Source: JBFGCT01 sp041581055
GTDB lineage: Bacteria; Actinomycetota; Acidimicrobiia; Acidimicrobiales; Ilumatobacteraceae
Direction of reading: 5' to 3'
Length of the DNA: 13,188 nucleotides
Assembly: GCA_041581055.1 (NCBI GenBank)
Contig: JBFGCT010000115.1
Span: 1-13,188, forward strand
Shown here one piece after another: positions 6,796 to 12,638 of this stretch (position 1 is the stretch's first letter; each line of letters begins with the position of its first letter). The notes beneath the pieces are model-generated. The model was not told the origin of the DNA. It saw only the letters and a program-made list of their open reading frames with translations, and did no database searches. A program made the translations under genes and the position numbers.

Positions 6796-7575
6796 ATGTT
6801 CAAGTACCTCAAGAAGCAGTGGAAATACCTCGTAGCGAAGCTGACCGGCAACTTCAACGAGCGGGCCGATCCGAAGGTACAGCTCGAACAGGCGATCGCT
6901 GAGGCGCAGAACCAACACCGTCGGCTGAAAGACCAGGCGGCAAACGTGATCGCCAACCAGAAGCAATCCGAGATCCGGCTGAACAAGAAGATGACCGAGC
7001 TGGAGAAGCTCAACGCCAACGCCCGCCAGGCGCTGGTCATGGCGTCCGACGCCCAGAAGGCGGGGAACCCGGAGAAGGCCACCGAGTACACCCGTGCCGC
7101 GGAGACGATCGCCGACAAGCTGATCACGGTCGAGGGCGACGTCGAGAGCCTCAAGGCGATGGTGCTCGAGTCGACCGACGCCTCCGACCAGGCCAAGGCC
7201 GCCGTCAAACAGAACAGCCGCCTGCTGCAGGAGAAGCTCGCCGAGAAGTCCAAGCTGTTGAGCCAGCTCGAGCAGGCCAAGATGCAGGAGGAGATGAACT
7301 CGGCGATGGCCCAGCTCAACGAGGCCGTCGGCGACGACGTCCCGACGCTCACCGAGGTGCAGGAGAAGATCGAGGCCCGCTACGCCAAGGCGAAGGCGAC
7401 ATCCGAGCTGAACGAGGGTTCGGTCGAGAGTCGGGTGCTCGAGATCGAGCAGGCCACCGCCAACGTCGAGGCGCAGAGCCGCCTGTCCGAGCTGCGGGCG
7501 GAGCTCGGCCTCGACTCCGGCGAGGCCCCCGCGGCCGTCGAGCAGGGCGAGACCCAGGCCGCCACCGACGCCTGA
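6796..7575 (+). CDS. pspA: PspA/IM30 (Vipp1) family membrane-stress protein
   Basis: This 259-residue, almost entirely alpha-helical protein shows the PspA/IM30 pattern: A24-D-P-K-V-Q-L-E-Q-A-I near the start, long coiled-coil arms (about 25-155), a Q/E/M-rich segment (158-175) and a shorter helical tail ending in an Ala/Glu-rich, probably disordered stretch. PspA proteins coat the inner membrane surface as ESCRT-III-like rods or rings and protect it during envelope stress. Residues 1-16 (MFKYLKKQWKYLVAKL) form a strongly basic, aromatic amphipathic helix suited to membrane binding, unlike the usual MGIFSR-type start. The ATG at 6796 is chosen because family homology begins there and TAGGCT lies 7 nt upstream; the frame stays open further upstream only by chance. 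It appears monocistronic, with no pspB, pspC or regulator next to it, and follows the murJ block on the same strand. Confidence 0.93.
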   Translation: MFKYLKKQWKYLVAKLTGNFNERADPKVQLEQAIAEAQNQHRRLKDQAANVIANQKQSEIRLNKKMTELEKLNANARQALVMASDAQKAGNPEKATEYTRAAETIADKLITVEGDVESLKAMVLESTDASDQAKAAVKQNSRLLQEKLAEKSKLLSQLEQAKMQEEMNSAMAQLNEAVGDDVPTLTEVQEKIEARYAKAKATSELNEGSVESRVLEIEQATANVEAQSRLSELRAELGLDSGEAPAAVEQGETQAATDA

Positions 7576-7584
7576 TCCGATCCC

Positions 7585-7614
7585 CTCACAATCCGTTTGC
7601 GTCGCGATTGTGAG
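7585..7614. repeat. Small inverted repeat CTCACAAT / ATTGTGAG
   Basis: An 8-bp perfect inverted repeat has arms at 7585-7592 and 7607-7614 and a 14-nt loop, 9 nt after the pspA stop. It overlaps the left copy of the 44-bp direct repeat. It may form a short hairpin at the pspA transcript end. Confidence 0.4.
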
Positions 7615-7683
7615 CGGACGTCGCACCGGAATCGGCTCGATCCGTTTGCGTCGCGATTGTGAGCGGACGTCGCACCGGAATCG
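7591..7683. repeat. Tandem 44-bp direct repeat (two identical copies, period 49)
   Basis: Bases 7591-7634 and 7640-7683 are identical over 44 positions, separated by gctcg. Each begins atccgtttgcgtcgcgatt and ends gcaccggaatcg. It occupies most of the 127-bp junction between the convergent pspA and proB genes. Perfect identity implies recent duplication or active homogenisation. It may belong to a dispersed intergenic repeat family, which cannot be tested within this window. Confidence 0.85.
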
Positions 7684-7694
7684 CGACGCAAACG
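7643..7694. terminator. 52-bp palindromic element with 16-bp perfect stem; possible bidirectional terminator
   Basis: cgtttgcgtcgcgatt (7643-7658) is perfectly complementary to aatcgcgacgcaaacg (7679-7694), with a 20-nt loop that contains gacgtc. It sits between convergent pspA and proB, ending 8 bp from the proB stop codon, so it could end transcripts from both sides. There is no T tract on either strand. The same palindrome could equally be a REP-like mobile unit. Confidence 0.5.
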
Positions 7695-7702
7695 TGGTGG
7701 GC

Positions 7703-8794
7703 TCAGGGGAGCACGATCAGGTCGTCGCGGTGGATGACCTCGTCGACGCCGGCCGGCAAGTCGCTGGTCCGGCGGCCCTTCGCCTCGCGCACGCCGTTGG
7801 CGTCCCAGCTCACGATCCCCCTGGCGAACGGCGCCCCTGACGGGCCGACGACGTCGACGACGTCCCCGGCGAAGAACGACCCCGTGACGTCGACGACGCC
7901 GGCGGGCAGCAGGCTGGTCGGCCGGCGGGTCAGCGCCTCCTCGGCGCCGGCGTCGACGACGACGGCCCCGCCGACGTCGGCGGCGAACGCGATCCACAGC
8001 TTGCGCGCCGACAGCACCCGCTCGTGCGGGGCGAACGTCGTCCCGACGCCGTCGCCGGCGATCGCCAGCGAAAGCACGCCGGGCGTCGACGCCCGGGCGA
8101 TCACCGAACGCACCCCGGACCACGACGCCATCCGGGCGGCGACCAGCTTGCTCGCCATCCCCCCGCTGCCCCGGCCGCTCCCGCCCCGGTCGGCGGCGAT
8201 CGCGAGGACCGGGTCGTCGGCCGCGACGTGGCTGATCAGCGACGCGCTGCCGTCGCGCCGCGGGTCGGCGGTGTACAGGCCGTCCATGTCGGTCAGCAGC
8301 ACGAGCACGTCCGCTCGGACGCTGTTGGCGACGAGCGCCGCGATCCGGTCGTTGTCGCCGAACCGCAGCTCCTCGTTGGCGACCGCGTCGTTCTCGTTGA
8401 CGACGGGCACGCACCCCAGTTCGAGCAGGCGTGACAACGTCTGGCGGGCGTGGAGGTACTGCCGGCGGCCGACGAAGTCCAGCGAGTCGAGCAGGAGTTG
8501 GGCGCCGACCAGGCCGTGGCGCGCGAGCTCGGTGTTGTAGGTCTCGACGAGCCGGCTCTGGCCGGCGGCCGAGATCGCCTGCAGCGTGGGCATGTCGGTC
8601 GGGCGCCGGCCGAGCCCGACGGCCGCGACGCCGGCGGCGACCGCGCCCGACGACACGACGACCACGTCGTGCCCGTCCGCGCGCACGGCGGCGACCTCGT
8701 CGCACAGCTTGGCGATGGCGTCCCGGTTGATGACGCCGTGGTCGTCGGTGATCGACGCGGTCCCGATCTTGGCGACGATGCGCATGGCGGTCAC
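7703..8794 (-). CDS. proB: Glutamate 5-kinase with C-terminal PUA domain
   Basis: This is a 363-residue ProB of usual length. An amino-acid kinase domain (about 4-255) is followed by a PUA domain (about 270-355). Visible motifs are RIVAKIGT at the ATP-binding N-terminus, VVVVSSGAVAAG (44-55), N133-E-N-D-A-V, F145-G-D-N-D-R-I-A and L167-T-D-M-D-G-L-Y-T-A-D-P. It phosphorylates glutamate to gamma-glutamyl phosphate, the first and normally proline-inhibited step of proline synthesis. proA does not follow: the gene ends at a convergent junction with pspA. The GTG start at 8794 overlaps the obg stop codon by four bases (GTGA), implying translational coupling. An in-frame ATG at 8785 (MRIVAKIG) is the alternative start. 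Confident. Confidence 0.95.
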   Translation of the reverse strand: MTAMRIVAKIGTASITDDHGVINRDAIAKLCDEVAAVRADGHDVVVVSSGAVAAGVAAVGLGRRPTDMPTLQAISAAGQSRLVETYNTELARHGLVGAQLLLDSLDFVGRRQYLHARQTLSRLLELGCVPVVNENDAVANEELRFGDNDRIAALVANSVRADVLVLLTDMDGLYTADPRRDGSASLISHVAADDPVLAIAADRGGSGRGSGGMASKLVAARMASWSGVRSVIARASTPGVLSLAIAGDGVGTTFAPHERVLSARKLWIAFAADVGGAVVVDAGAEEALTRRPTSLLPAGVVDVTGSFFAGDVVDVVGPSGAPFARGIVSWDANGVREAKGRRTSDLPAGVDEVIHRDDLIVLP

Positions 8795-10047
8795 AGGTCC
8801 GGTTGGTACTCGAAGCTGAAGTCGCCGATCCAGATGATGTCGCCCTCCGCCGCGCCGGCGCGCGTCAGCATCCGCGGTACGCCGAGCCGGTCGAGCCGGA
8901 AGTCGATGTAGGCCAGCGCCTCGGGTGTGGTGACGTCGTTCAGCGCGACGACGCGCTCGACGTCCCGGCCGACCAGCCGGAACTCGCCGTCGCCGAGGCG
9001 CTCGACCAACGCGCCCTCGGCCTCGGGCCGGATGACCACGACGCCGTCCTCGTGCTCGATCGCCTCGCGCGCCTCGTGGACGAGCGACGCCATCCGGCCG
9101 ACCAGGTCGCCGACCCCCTGCCCGGTGACGGCCGAGATGACGTCACCGGTCCAGCCGAGGCGTTCGAGCTCCTCGGGCTGGACGGCGTCGGCCTTCGACC
9201 CGACGACGAGCCGCGGCCGATCGAGCAGGTCGGGCTGGTACCGGCCGAGCTCGCCGAGCAGCACCCGCTCCTGCTCGGCGGGCGTGACGCCGTCCATCGG
9301 CGCGAGGTCGAGCAGCAGGCACAGCACCCTGGCGCGCTCGATGTGGCGCAGGAACCGGTGGCCGAGGCCCTTGCCCTCGCTCGCCCCCTCGATCAGGCCC
9401 GGGATGTCGGCGACCACGAACTCGGTCCGGTCGTCGACGCGCACCACGCCAAGGTTCGGTTCGAGCGTCGTGAAGGGGTAGTCGGCGATCTTCGGCTTGG
9501 CGGCGGAGATCACGCTGATCAGGGTCGACTTGCCGACGTTCGGGAAGCCGACCAGCGCGACGTCGGCCATCAGCTTGAGCTCGAGCCGCAGCCACCGATC
9601 CTCGCCGTGCTCGCCCTGTTCGGCGAAGCTCGGCGCCCGGCGGCGGTTCGACAGGAACTTGTGGTTGCCGCGCCCGCCCCGACCGCCGGCGGCGGCGAGC
9701 CACCGGTCGCCGTGGTTCAGGAGCTCGGCGAGCAACTGGCCCGTGTAGAGGTCGTACACCGTCGTGCCCATCGGGACCGCGATCTCCAGCGTGTCGCCGC
9801 GCCGGCCGTGCATGTCCTTGCCCTTGCCGTGCACGCCGTTCGCCGCCCGCCGGTGGGGATGGTCGCGGAACGCCAGCAGCGAGGCGACGTTGTGGTCGGC
9901 GACGAGCCAGACGTCGCCGCCGTCCCCGCCGTCGCCGCCGTTCGGGCCGCCCATCACCTCGGGGCCCTCCCGCCGGAAGCTGACGCAGCCCGCGCCGCCG
10001 TCACCACCGCGCACATTCAGCTGGCACTCGTCGACGAACTGGGACAT
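8791..10047 (-). CDS. obg: GTPase Obg (CgtA)
   Basis: This 418-residue protein has the three canonical parts. A glycine-rich Obg fold (1-158) carries repeated GGDGG and GGRGGRGN motifs. The G domain (about 160-325) has G1 G167-F-P-N-V-G-K-S174, switch I TTLEPN (193-198), G3 D214-I-P-G217 and G5 S305-A. A C-terminal OCT domain follows (about 335-412). Obg is an essential GTPase linked to late 50S ribosome assembly and the stringent response. The G4 motif reads G-S284-K-A-D287, so the usual Asn of NKxD is Ser. The ATG at 10047 begins MSQFVDE, the normal Obg start. TAGCCT lies 9 nt upstream. The gene is usually preceded by rplU-rpmA; here the upstream neighbour is a divergent HD-domain gene. Co-transcribed with proB. 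Confidence 0.97.
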   Translation of the reverse strand: MSQFVDECQLNVRGGDGGAGCVSFRREGPEVMGGPNGGDGGDGGDVWLVADHNVASLLAFRDHPHRRAANGVHGKGKDMHGRRGDTLEIAVPMGTTVYDLYTGQLLAELLNHGDRWLAAAGGRGGRGNHKFLSNRRRAPSFAEQGEHGEDRWLRLELKLMADVALVGFPNVGKSTLISVISAAKPKIADYPFTTLEPNLGVVRVDDRTEFVVADIPGLIEGASEGKGLGHRFLRHIERARVLCLLLDLAPMDGVTPAEQERVLLGELGRYQPDLLDRPRLVVGSKADAVQPEELERLGWTGDVISAVTGQGVGDLVGRMASLVHEAREAIEHEDGVVVIRPEAEGALVERLGDGEFRLVGRDVERVVALNDVTTPEALAYIDFRLDRLGVPRMLTRAGAAEGDIIWIGDFSFEYQPDL

Positions 10048-10056
10048 CAGGCTCGG

Positions 10057-10062
10057 AGGCTA
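10057..10062 (-). promoter_or_regulatory. -10 hexamer (TAGCCT) candidate for obg
   Basis: On the minus strand TAGCCT is followed by 9 nt and the obg ATG. Transcription would begin at, or one to three nt before, the start codon. The spacing is slightly longer than the 6-7 nt seen elsewhere in this window, so it is less certain. Confidence 0.35.
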
Positions 10063-10143
10063 ACGCTGCGATCGTGCGGCGGCGTGCGCTCGGCCGGCCC
10101 GGCGCGGGCGCCCGCCGTCCACCGGTGACGTCGCCCTTCGTCG

Positions 10144-10149
10144 TATCGT
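10144..10149 (+). promoter_or_regulatory. -10 hexamer (TATCGT) for the HD-domain gene, leaderless
   Basis: TATCGT is followed by 7 nt (cgtggtc) and the ATG at 10157. This spacing decides the start: an in-frame GTG at 10151 would be only 1 nt from the hexamer and so upstream of the expected transcription start. Confidence 0.5.
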
Positions 10150-10156
10150 CGTGGTC

Positions 10157-11341
10157 ATGGACGATGCCGTGCTGCACGACGCCGTGCCGCTCAGCGACCG
10201 GCGCGAGCGAGCCGACCGGTGGGCCGCCACGATGTCCGGCCACGCCGCCGACTCGATCGTGTTCGCCCACGCCGACTCGCACGCCGCCGTCGGCACGGCG
10301 CGCGAGATGACCCGCGAGCGTCGGGAGGGTGACGAGGCGGCGATGCTGGCCTCGACCGCCACGCCCGCCGTCGGCGCCGGCAACCGGGCGATCGAGGAGG
10401 CGCCGGACCCATACCGGACGTGCTTCGAGCGCGACCGCGACCGGATCCTCCACGACTCGGCGTTCCGCCGCCTGGCCGGCAAGACGCAGGTCTTCGTGTT
10501 CCCCGCCGACCATCAGCGGACGCGCATGACCCACGCGCTCGAGGTCGCCCAGGTCGCCCGGTCGATCGCCCAGGCGCTGAGCCTCAACGTCCCGCTCGCC
10601 GAGGCGATGGCGATCGGGCACGACTGCGGCCACGGCCCTGGCGGGCACGCCAGCGAGGACGCGCTGTCGCCGTTCCTCGAGTTCGGCTTCGACCACGCCC
10701 CGTGGGGCGCCGACGTGACGCTGTCCCCCCTCAACCTGTGCGCCGAGACGCTCGACGGGATCCGCCACCACTCGTGGAGCCTGCCCGCGCCGGCCACCCC
10801 GGAGGGCGAGGTCGTGTCGTGGGCCGACCGCATCGCCTACGTCTGCCACGACTTCGAGGACGCCGTGGCCGCCGGCATCGTCACGGCGGACATGTTGCCC
10901 GCCGATGTCGCCGAACGCTGCGGGCGGGATCGGTCGACGCAGCTCGGGACGTTCATCAGGGCGACGATCTCGGCGACGATCCGGACCGGCCGGGTCGGGA
11001 TGGCGCCGGACATCGCCGACGCCCTCGCCCAGTTCCGCCGCTTCAACTACGAGCACGTCTACCTGCGCCCCGCCAGCCGTCGTCAGGGAGACGCCGTCAT
11101 CGCGCTGCTGCAGGCCCTCGTCGAGCACTACGCCGACCGGCCCCACGTCATCCCGGCGCCGACGATGCTCGCCGCGCTCGGCGCCGACGCCGACGTCGGG
11201 CTGGTCGACGCGGGCACGACCGAGGCGTTGCGCGGGGCGGTCGCCTACGTCGCCGGGATGACCGACCGCTTCGCCTGCCAGCAGGGCATCGCGGAGCTGG
11301 GCTGGGACCGCGACGAGCTACCCCAGGGCATCGGGCTGTGA
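10157..11341 (+). CDS. HD-domain protein, dGTP triphosphohydrolase (Dgt/SAMHD1)-like
   Basis: This 394-residue protein carries the Dgt-type block ERDRDRILHDSAFRRLAGKTQVF at about 91-113. The four HD-superfamily metal ligands follow: H126 (THALEVAQ), H155-D156 (AIGHDCGHGPGGH) and D224 (SWADRIAYVCHD). Dgt-like enzymes cleave dNTPs to a nucleoside plus triphosphate and so affect dNTP pools. The motif after HD reads CGHGPGGHASE rather than the common LGHPPFGHxGE, so substrate range may differ. Residues 1-80 are an extra N-terminal region, Ala/Arg-rich and probably helical or disordered, not part of the usual core. Start ATG 10157 is picked from the TATCGT-7-nt spacing; GTG 10151 and internal ATGs are alternatives. 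It is divergent from obg across 109 bp and convergent with the membrane protein gene downstream (25-bp gap). Confidence 0.87.
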   Translation: MDDAVLHDAVPLSDRRERADRWAATMSGHAADSIVFAHADSHAAVGTAREMTRERREGDEAAMLASTATPAVGAGNRAIEEAPDPYRTCFERDRDRILHDSAFRRLAGKTQVFVFPADHQRTRMTHALEVAQVARSIAQALSLNVPLAEAMAIGHDCGHGPGGHASEDALSPFLEFGFDHAPWGADVTLSPLNLCAETLDGIRHHSWSLPAPATPEGEVVSWADRIAYVCHDFEDAVAAGIVTADMLPADVAERCGRDRSTQLGTFIRATISATIRTGRVGMAPDIADALAQFRRFNYEHVYLRPASRRQGDAVIALLQALVEHYADRPHVIPAPTMLAALGADADVGLVDAGTTEALRGAVAYVAGMTDRFACQQGIAELGWDRDELPQGIGL

Positions 11342-11366
11342 CGCGGATCCGCCCCGCCACGCCCCG

Positions 11367-11738
11367 TCACGTGCCGAGGGTCAGCGCCCGGATGCCGAGG
11401 CCCATGATGAACAGGCTCCCGGCGCCGTAGAGCAGATGGACCTTGTCCGTCACGAACGGGCTCGACCGGTAGCTGTACAGGACGCCGACGGCGACGATCG
11501 TGCTGAAGCCGTAGAGGGCGTGGAACTGGTCGAGCTCGCGGTCGTAGCGGTTGACGAGCAGCACGCCGACGATCGCGATCGCGAATGTCGAGAGCTGGGC
11601 GACCGCGACCGCCCACCACAGCGCGCGATGGCGCCACGCCGGCCACCGCTGGGCGATCAGCGCCCACGCGCCGACCGCCCCGTTGGAGAGGATCAGGAAC
11701 CAGCCGGTGGCGCGATGGACGTCGATCAGGGTCTGCAC
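11367..11738 (-). CDS. Small four-helix integral membrane protein, function unknown
   Basis: I do not recognise a named family for this 123-residue protein. It has four hydrophobic segments, about 10-30, 40-62, 74-91 and 99-119, with short loops. Each helix starts just after a histidine: H8 (VHRATG), H37 (WRHRALWW), H73 (QFHALYG) and H101 (KVHLLYG). Helices 3 and 4 share H-x-L-Y-G, and helix 1 has H-x-A-T-G. With alternating topology, H8 and H73 would lie on one face of the membrane and H37 and H101 on the other, a layout that recalls di-heme four-helix cytochromes, though no heme binding is shown. The start is GTG 11738. The lipoprotein gene ends 37 bp upstream on the same strand, so they may share a transcript. 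Real gene likely; function open. Confidence 0.78.
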   Translation of the reverse strand: MQTLIDVHRATGWFLILSNGAVGAWALIAQRWPAWRHRALWWAVAVAQLSTFAIAIVGVLLVNRYDRELDQFHALYGFSTIVAVGVLYSYRSSPFVTDKVHLLYGAGSLFIMGLGIRALTLGT

Positions 11739-11775
11739 GGCGACCGGTGGCGACCGGGGAGGCCGGGGAGGCCGG

Positions 11776-12561
11776 TCACTCCCCGCAGCCGATTCCGCCG
11801 AGGATCACGGTCACGGTGTCGTCGTCGGCGAGGCCGGTCAGGAAGCCGCGCAGGTTGTCGTTGACGTAGAAGTTCGGAGCGACGAAGTCGTCCTCGGGGT
11901 TGAGCACGACGCCGGGGTACGCGGCGAGGAGGTCGACCACCCGCGACCCCACGGTGATCCCCTGGTCGGTCTTCAGGCCGACCGGCGGAACCCCGATCTG
12001 GCCGTCGACGCCGTAGGCGTAGGCGAAGAAGTGTCGACGGCCCTGGATGACGGTCGAGACGTCGCCGAAGGTCAGCGTCATCGAACCCCAGGACACCTGG
12101 CGGAGCTCGGTGCCCGAGATCGTGCAGATCGAGAACGGGTCGACCCATCCGGTGTCGAGAGCAGGGTTTCCGAGAAACGAGCTGACGTAGCCGATGACCC
12201 CCTCGGGGTCGGCCCCGAACTGCGCCGACCCGATCCCCACGGTCGTCAGCACGAGATCCTCGACCGGGGGTGGCCCGGCCGTGGTGGTCGTGAGCTCCGG
12301 CGCGCCCGGCGCCGCGGTCGTGGTGGTGGTCGTGGTCGACGGCGTCGTCGTCGTTGTCGTCGACGTCGTGGTCGAGGTGGTGCTCGTCGTCGTCGTCGCC
12401 GGCGGAACGGTCGAGGTCGTGGTCGTCGGCAGGATGAGGCTGGGCTCGGTCTGGGGCGCGCCGCTCTCGGTGCTTGGGTCCCCCGAGCTTCCGCACGATG
12501 AGAGAACGAGACCGACGACCGCCACGCCGACGACTAGACGCCGAGACATGCGCAACATCAT
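11776..12561 (-). CDS. Predicted lipoprotein with long Thr/Ser linker, function unknown
   Basis: This 261-residue protein starts with a short basic n-region (MMLRMSRR), a hydrophobic core and a lipobox L20-S-S-C23, so it should be exported, lipidated at C23 and held on the outer face of the membrane. Residues about 46-95 are almost pure Thr/Ser with some Pro/Ala, a typical extracellular spacer and possible O-glycosylation region. The C-terminal domain (about 100-261) holds two cysteines, C146 and C259, that could pair, and a GITVGSRVVDLLAAYPG segment. I recognise no catalytic motif. The frame stays open upstream to 12699, but the signal peptide requires a start at 12561, 12558 or 12549. I prefer 12561 because a weak GGTGG lies 3 nt before it. 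Neighbours on the strand: PIG-L deacetylase upstream, membrane protein downstream. Confidence 0.82.
   Translation of the reverse strand: MMLRMSRRLVVGVAVVGLVLSSCGSSGDPSTESGAPQTEPSLILPTTTTSTVPPATTTTSTTSTTTSTTTTTTPSTTTTTTTAAPGAPELTTTTAGPPPVEDLVLTTVGIGSAQFGADPEGVIGYVSSFLGNPALDTGWVDPFSICTISGTELRQVSWGSMTLTFGDVSTVIQGRRHFFAYAYGVDGQIGVPPVGLKTDQGITVGSRVVDLLAAYPGVVLNPEDDFVAPNFYVNDNLRGFLTGLADDDTVTVILGGIGCGE
12308..12425. repeat. GTC/GTG-rich low-complexity DNA encoding the Thr/Ser linker
   Basis: An imperfect run of gtc, gtg and gtt triplets on the plus strand corresponds to ACN/AGC codons on the coding strand. Several different Thr codons are used (gac, ggt, cgt, ggg-type complements), so the tract is a conserved amino-acid bias rather than a simple triplet expansion. 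Length variation between strains would be expected. Confidence 0.6.
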
Positions 12562-12638
12562 GCACCACCATCGGCCGAAATCGGCGGACCTGTAGGTCAT
12601 CCCAGCCGCGCGACGCCGCTGGTCGCCCGCCTGGCCTC

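Noticed and set aside
7607..7618. attgtgagcgga, identical to part of the E. coli lac operator.
   Set aside because: It is only 12 bases, has no matching second half or lac genes, and lies inside a local 44-bp duplicated repeat in a high-GC actinobacterium, so the match is coincidental.
7591..7683. Two identical direct repeats as a possible CRISPR array.
   Set aside because: There are only two copies, the spacer is 5 bp, and no cas genes are present; spacing and palindromic content do not fit CRISPR.
8803..10128. A 441-codon open frame on the plus strand.
   Set aside because: Shadow of obg; its translation is an antisense Ala/Asp/Val/Leu mix with no family resemblance.
11338..11370. gtgacg / cgtcac inverted repeat spanning the convergent stop codons of the HD gene and the four-helix protein.
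   Set aside because: The perfect stem is only 6 bp with a 21-nt loop, and both arms overlap the two TGA stop codons, so chance is a good explanation; not annotated as a terminator.
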